A stretch of DNA of 64,000 bases from Sthenelais limicola (taxonomy: Eukaryota > Annelida > Polychaeta > Phyllodocida > Sigalionidae). Under the pieces are notes generated by a model. It made no database searches and was not told where the DNA came from. It saw nothing but the letters and a program-made list of their open reading frames with translations. The stretch covers positions 58,432,773 to 58,496,772 of the forward strand of contig OW804095.1 in assembly GCA_942159475.1 (NCBI GenBank), written 5' to 3'. A program made the position numbers and the translations under genes. Positions 24,473 to 36,100 of this stretch are shown in pieces (within the stretch, counting starts at the first letter, position 1; every line of letters begins with the position of its first letter).

Positions 24473-24612
24473 CTGTTTCCTGTTGCTGAGGTACTCTCTT
24501 ACCATGTTAATGATGACAGGATTTACCTTGTAATACTGTAATTTTCTAAATGTGATATTATAGTCTAAACAGTTGAATGCCTTCGCTACGTCGAAGAAAG
24601 TAGCAACAGTTA

Positions 24613-24837
24613 CTGTGCTACTGCTATACAATTTTCTACTGTACCACCCGTAACACTTGCAGCTGTGTCATCAGCGTACATGGACAGCGACACTCTCGTT
24701 TCGGTGTTAATATCAGTCAAACAATTTTCTAGATCATTTATATAAATGATAAAAATCAGGGGTCCTAGCAGGCTTCCCTGCGGTACACCCACATCAACAT
24801 CAACCTGCTCCGATATATGACCATTAAGAATAGTACA
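24613..24837. repeat. 225-bp direct repeat inside the LINE, inserted copy
   Basis: This second copy lies between GGDVTV-type sequence and motif A, where no RT has it. It is followed by AGTACAGTATAGTAGAGT, and then by a second GTAACAGTTAC matching GCAACAGTTAC just before the insert. The insert is therefore about 247 bp, bounded by a duplicated ACAGTTAC-type junction. It could be a templated repair event, a template switch during reverse transcription, or an assembly error. Confidence 0.85.
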
Positions 24838-27603
24838 GTACAGTATAGTAGAGTAGTAACAGTTACATCACCATTGTCTATACCTTTTATTATCGGGTCA
24901 ATGAATTCATACACGGTTCTGTTCGTCAATCTACCTTTCCTGAAACCTCCCTGCACTGCCGAAAAAAGGTTATTTATGTCCATGTGATCTCTCAGTGCTG
25001 TGCAAATAAAGTTATAGTGCTATCGGTCTTAAATTGTTGAAGTATCTTAAATTGCCAGTGTTAGGGATTGGGGTGATGGAATACTCCTTCCATTCCTGCG
25101 GAATCCTACATTGTCTAATGCACTCATTTAGTAACAAGGTTAGCTGAGGGATTATTCTAGAGAAGTAGTATTTTAGAATCTTGGAATTCACCCAATCTAG
25201 ACCGCTGCTCTTACTAGTGTTAATATCTTTTACAACTTTCGCAACTTCGTCCTCTCTAATCAGTATCCTGGTCGACACCCGAATATCTACATCATTCTCC
25301 AGATATGTGTCACTTTGATTCTCTAGATCTTTGGTAATGTCACTCATATTTTTGAAAAAGAGATTCAACGAGTTACTCGCTTCCATTTCTTGAATCACCC
25401 TGTTCTCATGAATAAAGCTTTCTGGCAACGATGCAGTCGTTTTTCCCATCATTCTATTTACATGCCGTTTTTTAGTGATTCTAACTAGCCTGGCGCTGAA
25501 TATTCTGGCTCTTCTAGCTCTCTGCCAATCTTCCTCCCTTTTTGATCTGATAGCTCTACAAAATAGATGGTCCCTGTTTTTTATGGAATTCAGAGTATCT
25601 CTATCTAAAGCTAACATACCCCTATGCACAATCTTTCGTTCTCGTATAGGACATTTTTTATCAAGGTATCTTACTATGCTTGTTTTCATACCATTCCACA
25701 CTTCACCAGTATCAATTGGAGCATTATTGAACAGGTTCATTACATCTCGCTCTATATACTCAGTAAACTCATCGTAATCTAGGTGGTCATATCTTCTACC
25801 CTTGTCTATCTTTGTAGTCCGAGGAGCTGTTTTCTTTTTTAAATTGACATAGATAGCGAAATGATCTGATATAGACGTTTTGATAACCCCAGAAGATAAG
25901 ATGTGTGGGTGATCACTAGCAAAAATATCAATCCAGTTGTTGGTATTTTTATAACATCTGGTAGGAGTAGAATTATACAATTTTAGTGACGATTCATTCA
26001 ATACATGGACCATTTCTTTAGTTCCATCATCACCCTTGTTCAACATGTTTATATTGATATCACCAGACACTATTACATTGCAATTTGGTTCTCTTCCTTT
26101 TATGAAAGTTAATACCTCATTCAACTCGTTGATAAAAATGTTCTTACGGCCATTTGGCGGCCTATACAGATTGAGGAGTATTATTTTCCTCCTGTTGCCC
26201 GGTTTTACCTTGAGTATCTGTAACTCAATGTTATCGTTACATATATTGCGTTCAGATAATACCCATGGGTCGACTATGTATGTCTTGTCGATAATGAAAC
26301 AAAGACCTCCACCTCTTTTTGGTTCACCATTCACAACAGTCGATCTGTCTGCTCTAAAGATCTTATAGTCAAGATTAGAGATAATATTATTATCATGATC
26401 ATTTGAATCTAACCAAGTTTCTTGGAGAGCAATAATTCTTATTCCACCTTTCAGAAAACATTCGTTTAGCTCTACTGACTTTTTTCTGAGTGAGCATATG
26501 TTTAGTGAACATATTGTAAGGCCTCCCGCTTCTAAAGAAACAGGACTAATTGACTGTAAAAGTACCTGGAGGAGAAGTGGGAGGAGTAGCCGGCCAGTGG
26601 AACCCAGCCTTTAAGCTCACATTTGGCTGAATCCCAGCTTTGATAAATTAATCTTTATCAGACTATTTTTTCTTCTACTAGGCATGCAGCATGTCTGTAT
26701 AAACATTCCCCATGCATTTATATGGTTGTTATTCCAAAGAACCACGAAACGCCGATCTCTCTTTGTGGTAATTCCCAGTCTGACTATTAAATGAGAACCC
26801 TCTGAGCGAAAATGAAGTGAGATGTCCGCTTGCATCCCCACTTTCTCAGTGCATACCTGTGGGCGCAAAGAGCCCCCCATTTCGCCTCGTTTCCCATCTA
26901 TTTTATGGGCTTTCCATGTTGAGTCTTTCATCAGGATGCCCCGACTTGGCATGACCTTTGCCCGAGACCTCCACCTCTTTCTCCTTCTCATCAGTTAACG
27001 TAGAGATTTACGAGATGCTGAGATGATTCACATGCATAACCCCTAGGGGTAGGATGGGGACAATAAGGTGCCTAAGATTCGGTAAATAACAATGCATGTA
27101 ACGGTATCATGTAAGGGTAGCCTACTTAGCGTAAAACCAATATTGGGTTACCTCATATTTTAACCAATGAAGAGACATACTGATCCTTATATCTTAGATT
27201 ATGTAGATTGTAGTAAGCATTAATATGGCAGATTTGAGGGGTAGAAGAAGTTGAAGAGATAGAAAAAAATCAGATTGTAAAAAAGAAGATTTTGAGTTGA
27301 ATCAACGGCTTTTAGGACGCATGTATCAAGGACAAAGTGTATCAAGGACACAAATCACTTACAAAAAGATGTTTGCGAAAGAGTGGGAAAACATGACCGA
27401 CATTTTCAGAACTGTTTCGCTCGCGAAGATATTACCACTGAAGGCATGACCGCCAAGAAATCTTTTTTTTTTTAAAAAAAAAAACCCTGTCAGAAGTTAA
27501 TTTGTAATTTGGGAGATAATAAGGGTCAGTAAGGATAATGAGTGTATTTTTGTATTTTTACCCGCTGGGTGATTTCATATGCTTCTGCGTGCATGATTCC
27601 TGA

Positions 27604-28107
27604 TTAAATAAAGTCTGTTATCCCACTGGCCATGGGACAACTGGCATGGAAACGGGCAGCCAGAGGGAGACAAACCCGGTAAATTGGCGTGTTTGCTTTA
27701 TCGTGGCCAAAACTCCAGTCAAATAAACTAATTAACGGGGAAAACCACGATGAGAAGCATTTCATCAAACATTTTAGGCAAAAAAGTGTGTTTGTCCAAG
27801 GGACGAGCCGTGAAAATCCATTGGTCTTTCTTATGGAATTCTTTGGCAAATTGTACCATCGATGATCTATTTCTTTTTGCAATTTCCATAGCGGCAAATA
27901 AAGAGACAGTTGGTCTGATATGGTAATGTTGGTTGTGGCAAGATTATGTTTCCATCCTGCGGATTTGGCATCAACCGTTTTCGTGTGTCTCTGGTACTTT
28001 TCATATTTATTTAATATTGATGTAATTGCGTAACAGGTAACAGAGGAGACATATTCATTCTTAGTTATTGCTGGAACCATATACCCTTCGGGAAAATCAT
28101 AAACCAT
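27604..28107 (-). CDS. hypothetical ORF, 167 codons, unrecognised
   Basis: This is the longest minus-strand frame outside the repeats, the LINE and the GPCR. The composition is varied (YVSSVTCYAITSILNKYEKY, WKLQKEIDHRWYNLPKNS) and starts with an ATG. I recognise no family, signal peptide or catalytic motif. The underlying DNA from 27600 to 28500 is of higher complexity than the surroundings, so either an exon or a conserved non-coding stretch could explain it. Confidence 0.25.
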   Translation of the reverse strand: MVYDFPEGYMVPAITKNEYVSSVTCYAITSILNKYEKYQRHTKTVDAKSAGWKHNLATTNITISDQLSLYLPLWKLQKEIDHRWYNLPKNSIRKTNGFSRLVPWTNTLFCLKCLMKCFSSWFSPLISLFDWSFGHDKANTPIYRVCLPLAARFHASCPMASGITDFI

Positions 28108-30270
28108 ATTATGGTGAAACCATATATTATGGTTTCACGAGGAATTCGGAGAAAATCATAATGAGGATAAAAATAAGACGCTTAATGAATGCTATTGCGC
28201 CATTCCCCATTGGATCCCTTGAGGGTTTGCCAAAAGTGGCCAATGGAGTCAGCTTTGATCACTGAATTGTGTAAAAGGGCGCAATTAGCTTATTCAGCCT
28301 GCGAGTCATTGCCGGGGAATTAAGTGGAGCAGGCTCATACTTTGTCTTGTCCTTTGGGAAAAGGTCGTGGCAAACCAATAATTGCGGGGAAAGGATCTGC
28401 ATAACGACCTGTTCAAAAAGGGCAGCAAACTTTAAATAGATATAGCAGGAAAATCCATTTTCAGTTGACATTGACCGGCCCATTATATACAAAGGAGCAG
28501 AGAAGCGGAATAATTATGAACATTACATATCCTACAACTTGATTTGATTTTGATTTTGATTTTCCATAAGCGTTACATTACAATAACTTTATTCTCAGTT
28601 TAAGTAGAAAGAAAAGACAGATTCTAGATCACGAGCAAATGAACTAGTTACTATTTTACCAGTTGATAAAGTTATGTATATATATTAATCTTTACAGTAT
28701 AAAAGCAACGATAGATCCATACAGACGTGATAGCCATCTCAAGTAAAGTATTTGTTATTTCTGCATAGGCTATATATCGCTTAGACATATGATTTACATT
28801 GAACACATAGGTGATTACATGAATGTAACACCGTGTGACTAATTCATAGTGTCATAATAATACTTTTACATCGTCCAGATTCCATATTAAGGTGTATACA
28901 TTTTTTCTCGGTTAGGTCTGATCATGTCTGGCCGGCCAGACACGAGTCATCTAAATGTGACCCTCTCTTCTAAAGTCCCCTCAATATTTTCTCTTTACCA
29001 CTGTTTGAAAACCTTGTCTTCGATACACCCAATCTCCTGTTCTATATATATAAGTTATTCCATATTCGATGTAGATAAGTTATACTAATTTATGTTTTTC
29101 CCCCATTTTTTCCCACGGAGCTTTCTAATATTTCCACCACTCAGATGGCTTTCATTATTCTCTAACTTACACTCAATACGCCTTTGACATATTTTCACGT
29201 CTCTACCTATCTTATTCACAACTTGCAGAACTTTATTTTGTATAGAGCTCTCTATGTTTAGTCCCAACTTTTGTATAGAGCTCTCTGTTTAGTCCCAAAG
29301 TCTACCAACTAGCTACAGATAATACATGACTGGTGTATAAAAACATGATACAAATAATATAATGACTCGTCTAGTGAGGTATATAAAAAATATAGGGCTA
29401 CATAGCAAGTAGTAAGTACACTCGTCTCTGTGGGGTGATATCACTGGTTTTGGGCAAGATACACAGATTAACAGCGGTAGATGATATATAGGTAGTGTAC
29501 AAGTTCAAATATCAGGGAGGATGTTTTATGTAACAGTGTCTAGAGAGATAATAACTCTAGTTTTTGATGGCAGAACAAAACGAAAAATAAGAACACAACA
29601 AGGCCAACACAGTGAGACAGTAAATAACAAAATTAAAAAAATGGGTGTGGTGGGGGACATAAATAATAACCAAAATAGGTCTGATTAACACTTGCTGATT
29701 AACAATCATAAAGACTTGCTTCTTCATTTCTGTTTACGCTGCATAAAGTTCTCCTATGAGCACCTTTTTCTGGTATCACGAAAAACATGTATTTGCTTGC
29801 CATAGGACCGAATTTTATCGGCGATTGAATCTTGTCATCCATAAGATCTTGAATGGTACACATGATTCATGAGGATACATGAATTATTCATAATGTATAT
29901 TGTGTGATTTATGATACCTACCCAGCTTTACAGGACAGTCAATCGATCATGAGAATGATCGATTCGCTTTGATGAATTCAAGTCCATTAAACCCTTCTTA
30001 TCAATTTTCTAATAGGGCGACTACAATTTTGTCTAACGCCAGGGCACAATTATGTCTAGATATATAATTGGACTTTACTGAATGTCAATTAGCTTTAATT
30101 TCGTAAATAATATGACAATTTGTACGAGTATTGTATCAATTTTAACATTAAATGTATTCAAAAACATTTTTTTATTCAGATGTAAATATTTTACAGCATT
30201 TTGTTATTCTCAGCTTCGCTTATTATAGCTTATCCCTTAGAGGGAATGTCATCTGGATGTATAACATCAC

Positions 30271-30305
30271 CTTGATAAAGGCCAATTGTTAGGCCGAAAT
30301 GTCGG
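30271..30305 (+). other. TGA-AAGGCC-loop-GGCCGAAATGT stem-loop motif
   Basis: CTTGATAAAGGCC, an 8-base loop, then GGCCGAAATGTCGG. The same arrangement (TGAYRAAGG-stem-CCGAAAYGT) occurs on the minus strand at 59091-59121. It is followed here by AATAAATAACACATACTACAA. Stem-loops of this pattern resemble the core of hammerhead-like motifs found in some retroelements, but the base pair next to the core is not the canonical one, so self-cleavage is not claimed. Confidence 0.4.
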
Positions 30306-32177
30306 TAACCATCCTAATAAATAACACATACTACAATCCAACTTCCCTTATCTGTACTCGTTCTGGGTCAATCACTCTACTTCGGATATTGAAAATAAAA
30401 AAAGGCATCTTGTCTCATTGTTTTTGAGCACCCTGAAAAACGCCAATAACAATTGTGAAATAGAAATATACATTGATATTTGAAAAAGTTCCCTTTAAAA
30501 GCTGCACTAATTGTTACAATTATCAAGACATGTCGCGATCCACGACAAAAATTGCCAAAATGACCTTTCCTCACGTCTTGGGCCCTAAATTCCTAAATAT
30601 TTGAGCCCGAGTGCCATTTTTTTTAGGATTATATAGGGGAGAATATGTACTCTCAGGAAATATAACCCCCAAACCTTCTATCAAAATTCCATTTTTTTCC
30701 ATTTCCGATCCTGAAATGCTAGACTTTTATGAGAATGGCCCATACATTATGAGCATATTTATAAACTACAACAAGTGGAAGTGTTGACCATTGCCTTTAT
30801 TTGTATCTATTTATGGATACTTTCCTGTTTCCCAATACCTTCACTCTCAATCGGAAGCTGATTCCCAGGGGTGATTGTTACAATCATTGCTATCACGGTG
30901 GGGATGTTCCCTTTGATGGGAATTAATATATCTGGGACTGTTTCCCGACTTCCAATGTTACAAGCTTGATCATTAATATGCAAGCAGGGACGTGAGGCCT
31001 ATGTTGGTGCAACCAGTGGGAGGCTTGGCGGAGATCTAAGAGTTTATACGCCAAGTAGCTCCTCACATTACTATAGGAGGCATTCAATGCACTATTGTGA
31101 GTTGGGATGAGGTTATGTATTAGGTTACAACCCTCTAGAGGACATGGTACTAGATTAGTCTATCAAAATGATGGAATGGATATTGGTGTTCGGGTCAGAG
31201 ACCTCCCCAAACAGATAAATCAAATTCACGTTTTGTTATTTATGTCGGATGTTGTAGTATGGTCGGACGTTTGGAGTATGCATTTACTGCTTTACTTAGA
31301 TTGGCCTTTGACATTCGGATATAACAATGTATTTTACATGTAATAGCTTTTCACATCACTGATATTTCTTTTGAATATAAGCTATGATGGTACATCGAAG
31401 CTTTGCAGACTGACTTGGCGGATATAATAATAATAAGTATAGAGCAAAGCGAAAGATATTGGCCATTAAATAAATTCGAAACTATGCGCCTAGCAGCTGT
31501 CAGACATAGGAGTGATAAAACAATGCTAATTCGTGAAGCCAATTGACCCTAGTGTAACCACAAATATCAGTCGACCACAAATACAATTGCTAATTGGACC
31601 TTCTGATTATAAAAAATATAATTTTGGAAATTATAATGTAATCAATTGTGAATGAATGGGGAAACAAAATTGCTATTGGTCAACTGGAACAATTTTTTCT
31701 GAAAAACTTGGACAGTGTTTGCCCTTAACTTCATCTAATGTCCTATGGCTGCTGGGAACTGGATTGGGTATGTCAAGGACAAGGGCTACGTGCATGGGCA
31801 GTGGATGGCATCAGCTCCGTCAGTGTCACTGTCCTAGTCAAACTTGTCAGTCAAAGTGAAAAGATATTTGATATCATGGAACTAGTAGAATTCAGTCAAG
31901 GTCGATATTACATCAAGCTGCCCGGTGTTGACTGATGATGAGATTGACGGTACAGCGTTACTGCATGAAAGCGTACACACAGGCCGGGGGAATTGTGAAG
32001 GACCCAATCCTATATTTTTATGTCCAAGGCCTCTCAGATAATTACAACCATTCTTTCGGCTCCATAGTTCTCCCACTAAGGGCCAATTGCCGATCTACTT
32101 TCAAATGAATGTTAGAATATTAGACAGAGTGCACAGACGATAGAGCCTCCAAAGGTGCCTCATTCTAAACTGGCAAG

Positions 32178-33108
32178 TATAGACCCTTTTCAGTGTATAC
32201 AAACATGAGGCGACGCGAGAGAAGTGGAGGCAGAACGACCATGTTACTCAACTAGGTCATAAGCATGGAGTAATGGCAGAACCCTCTAGGCCATCATCAG
32301 CGTGATCTTTGCCAAGGGATATTTAGGAGAACAAAACATCTAGACAAAAAGTTGAATCGAGAGAAACATTACGAGACCCATTTAGTAAAAGCTCAGAAAA
32401 TATGGTTATCTGATTTAAAGAAATGGGAGAGTTTGGAGTCCTCACAATTATTCATCTCTTATTTGGTCAACACACTCAGCCTGTGCACCAACAATAACAA
32501 AGTCAAAGTGGCATATATTCACAGTTTGGATGACTATAGTTGTGTATTATCTGGGCATGTACTAAAGATTAAATACAATATCCTATAGGGGAAAAAGTCA
32601 GCATTTTATATTGTTTGTTGGATATTTATCCATTCAGAGACAACGCAAAAATACTGAAGTGTATACACTGAGCACTGATACATAGCTATACATGTGTGTG
32701 TGCTGGCTGTGTGTCTGTGAGGGAGAGATATTAATTTTGTCACCAGGGCACCAAGCCACTCCCTGCCGTAGTACTACACCAGGCTTCAGGCTTGTGCCCT
32801 GCAGTGACATAGCCCGGGATATAGCTTGATATACCCCAATATATCTCATACAATACTCACTGACACCCATCAAAGCAGATCCTCATGTACTACAATGTAT
32901 TCCTTATAGTACTTTGTCTGTAAAAGGGTGGAAATGCAAAGGATATCGCTGATAAGAGTCAATTTACATGGACGATTATTAGCGGCGATCTACGGCGCCT
33001 TCAGTGTTGTGGAGGCAGGGACTGGCGTGACCCAGTTGACTCTTGCCTCCAGTTTGAGTTCCCGCGCGGTGACCAGCTGTTCGTGACGTCAGCTGAAAAG
33101 GGTCTATA
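32178..33108. mobile_element. TA-flanked inverted-repeat element, 931 bp
   Basis: Left end TATAGACCCTTTTCAG, right end its exact reverse complement CTGAAAAGGGTCTATA, giving a 16-bp perfect match that includes the probable TA duplication. Just inside the right end is TGACGTCA, the palindrome that also sits just inside the ends of the elements at 38666 and 50719. There is no transposase frame; the longest frame is about 80 codons and featureless. Non-autonomous; Tc1/mariner-like on the TA target alone. Confidence 0.7.
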
Positions 33109-36100
33109 CATGTGACCCTTGTAGGAAATGTTGCTTAAATCTTACTGACACTAAATGGTAGATTATTGTGATATGGTGGCTTATTCATTTGCTCATTGGT
33201 CAATTCTAATTTCTGGTCAGAGATCCATTCCCGAGAACAAGCCTAGTTTATATAGCATATTAAAAGTTATTTCCATTGACCCATGTGTCGTACATTGGAA
33301 TAGATGAAAAATGTTTGCATGTGTAAAGTTATTCTCTGTTTGATTACAGGTCCCTTAAATATTGTTAAAGTGTGTAAACCTCATCACTAGTTTTAATCTA
33401 ACAATAAAAAGCTTTTAAATGTATTCCCAGATGCCAACATCGCACCTTGTTAACATGGTACTTATAGCTTCGGCTGTTTGAGTGGCCGGGTATTTGGCAA
33501 AGTCTAAACGTTTGATTGATTACGTCACTGTTTTATACAAATATTATGAGTAGACCCTGAGTGTCCAGTCAGTCTACCTCTGGTCCCTGACCAATAAACA
33601 TCAACAACCGCACACTTCCTGTTCTTCATTCTTCCAGTGTTATTGATGAGTAACAATGTAATAATGTTTCTACATAGTATACAATGTACTTATATGATAT
33701 AGTTTATTACTATAGTAAAAATAGAAAATAGATAGAGTTAGGTAAATAACTTGATATGGTATAGATGTCAGATTCTTTGAGAAAAGCAATGTAATGTTGT
33801 AATGCTGATTCCCTATTAAACCATTTTAAATTAAATACTAACTGTATTGTAGAATAGAATGTATTCTAATGGTTACTTTTTACCTGCATTAACATATTTC
33901 TTTTATATTAATATACACCATTATGTGCAACTCTTATATACGGTTTATTCCAGGTCTTCTGTGTCTTATCTATGTCTTAGTCCCCTAGATGTGTATGTGT
34001 CATATCTTGTACACTCTTTTAGAGTTAGGGGACCAGCGCTCTGCAACGGAAGGGATTCTTTCTGGGAATTCCTTCACTTGCAGTAAGGGAAGAAATTCCT
34101 TCCTATGTGCCATTTTCAGCTTGTAGAAATATTCCTTGCTGTACTGGTGTGGGTCTGCAAGGTAAAAGGTAAATAGGATGCATATTATTCACTCATTCCT
34201 TGGGGTTTAAAGACTATTATAACACATTTCTTACAATTTGAAGTGACAATGTTGGTAAAATATTAGACAACTTTTTCTTATAATAATAATTATTATATAG
34301 GGCCTATCTTTAAATATGATGTTCATTAGCCGGAATGTATTACAATTTAGTTCCACAGGCATGACCTAGAAACTGACCCTTTTTGTTGTAGGAATTTCCC
34401 AATGAAGTTTTCCCTCGGTAATAATTTCCTCATTCTTTCATGTTAAACATGAAGAGTATACGACAAAGTGTAAAACTAAGGAACACTTTAAAGTCTTCAT
34501 TACGGAATTCCTTAGGATTTATTGATTGAGAAATAAAAATTTGCATGAGCGTACACATAATGTTATTATGATACTACTTTGTCTCTGCCATTAAATGAAT
34601 TTTCTGTGGATTATTTACATAATTCGAATGACCCTGGGTAGAAAAGAATAGTCCCGAGCCGGGACTTGAACCATGGAGATGAGGTTTCATATCAGTAGTA
34701 GAAACAAACAAGGAAAACTGGGCGGAACCCGAACCGCCAACCTGACAATGACATTTGCATTATAAACTAGTCAAATATGTCACTGCCATAGTTTTGTTAA
34801 ACATTGTTTGTGTCGATTTCTAGTAAGAACAAGGCATGGCTCCTGATTTAGAATTTCAATAATTAGGCAGGGAATATCGGGTGGTTCAAGCAGGAAAAGG
34901 TGTTAGTAATTTTTACCTCTGTTTCTTGGGAAGGAAAAGTCGTAAGAAAATTCCCAGAGAAACACAACTGAAAGTATGGGGATTAAGGAATTTACTTATG
35001 AATTGAAATGTTGTCTTAGCTTAGCAACTGGTAAGGGAAGCTCTAGTGAAGGAATTGCCAATGCCCACAAACCATTTTTTATTCTTATGTTAGAAATGTC
35101 CCACCCATGCATGTATAAAGGGAAAACAGTTTAGGACTCCCCAAACACAGTTTATTATAGCTTATACAACAGGGCCTCAGTATGAGTGATATATTAGAAG
35201 GGTTCCTTTGCTCGTGAGTTCATGTCTTTCCTATCCCCTCTCGGGGACTCTGAGATGTACTTCTCAACTGCACACCCTGATAACACTCAGAACACTTAGA
35301 ACGCAGCTCCAATGCTCAGACCCGTGTGCTGGGCAATGGGTGAAAGGACAGGTTGTCAGTTATCTTCAAGAGAGCCTCGAGAGCTTGATGCACACACTTT
35401 GACTTTGGATGTCCGGTGACACCATTCAACTCAGCCACCTTACTCAATCATCTATACCAGTCTTGCCTTCGCCTATTCACCTCATTTATAGATCACACAG
35501 GCATCATTATCATAGCCCAGCACCAGGTGATATAGCAAGATTGAAGCTGGATTTAGGTGTTTGAGAGGGCAGTGTATTTGCCACACCCTGTGCCCCTGAA
35601 ATCTTCTGAAGAGGAAGAAGAAAAAAAGAAAATGATAAGTCACTGGTTCCGGCATTACCTTACTCAGAATTTGGATATAAGTAACGGAACTGAGAGCACA
35701 CGCCCTCTTTTGTTTTTTGACCCTCTGTTAAGCAGAACCTGGTCAAGTGATAATTTCCCCAGGGTAATCACTACATATAATTATGATATATTAAGATATA
35801 ATATAAATGTATCAAAACATATTTTATATATATATTATCAGTAGTTTCCTTCAGATGGAAGTGCAAGTCAGATTTTGGATGTAAGATAGATGCGAGCTAG
35901 CTATTTGTGTATAAACACAACTCACTTTTTCGTGATCATCTAATTTCCTCCCCGAGGGCATCGATATCTAGAATCCCAGTCCTCTCACTTACGTATACCA
36001 TCTCCTTTTCACAGTTTATGCAGCCTTTTAGTAGGTATGGTGTGGGAGGGCATGATCTCGCTAAAATATTCACGCCACTAACTCCCATTATTAAGGTTGA

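Larger units (their letters stand above)
23507..26547 (-). pseudogene. LINE endonuclease-reverse transcriptase ORF, broken
   Basis: Encodes the enzyme that nicks target DNA and reverse-transcribes element RNA. The first part (about 26547-25012) is an apurinic-type endonuclease: LNICSLRKK, ALQETWLDSN (catalytic Glu), NLYRPPNGR, VSGDININML and TSISDHFAIYV motifs, then the start of the RT (FNNLRPIAL). At 25012 a stop and an apparent deletion remove the sequence that normally follows RPI. The RT resumes with SAVQGGFRKGRLTN (24983 downward), is interrupted by a duplicated segment (24613 to about 24859), and continues with motif A FFDVAKAFNCLD (24563-24598), GVPQGSLLGPL and catalytic YADD (24302-24313). 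It ends in a full C-terminal region with stop at 23507. Three lesions make it non-functional as sequenced. Confidence 0.88.
23102..26570 (-). mobile_element. non-LTR retrotransposon (LINE), 5'-truncated and defective
   Basis: On the minus strand the element runs from an endonuclease N-terminus near 26550, through a reverse transcriptase, to an A-rich tail (TTTGTTTTTTTT at 23102-23113 on the plus strand). The copy starts at about the first residues of the endonuclease domain with no ORF1 and no 5'UTR, as expected from incomplete reverse transcription. Untranslated 3' sequence covers about 23114-23506. A target-site duplication could not be resolved inside the host element. The C-terminal style (HTRQAEGVN ... 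SPNYMGPHMWNGL) resembles Jockey/CR1-like lineages, but I do not assign a clade. Confidence 0.9.
22850..26614. mobile_element. TTAA-flanked inverted-repeat DNA element split by a LINE
   Basis: Left end: TTAA (22850-22853) then AGCTGGGTTCCACTGGCC and GGCTAC. Right end, reverse-complemented: TTAA (26611-26614) then AGGCTGGGTTCCACTGGC and CGGCTAC. The TTAA duplications plus about 25-bp inverted repeats indicate a piggyBac-type or other TTAA-specific DNA transposon. Only about 250 bp on the left and 40 bp on the right belong to it; the rest is the minus-strand LINE at about 23102-26570. The pre-insertion element would have been about 290 bp, a miniature element. Confidence 0.8.
26615..32177. other. 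gene-poor intergenic region
   Basis: No gene is confidently supported. A 167-codon minus-strand frame at 27604-28107 has varied composition but no recognisable domain and is listed separately. Other contents: a perfect hairpin GTGAAACCATA-TAT-TATGGTTTCAC at 28112-28136, a 33-bp tandem duplication at 29236-29300 (GTATAGAGCTCTCT...TTTAGTCCCAA twice), and a stem-loop motif at 30271-30305. Confidence 0.5.

Noticed and set aside
34655..34690. tRNA T-arm-like GGTTCAAGTCCCGGC on the minus strand
   Set aside because: No matching D-arm, anticodon arm or acceptor stem could be placed around it.
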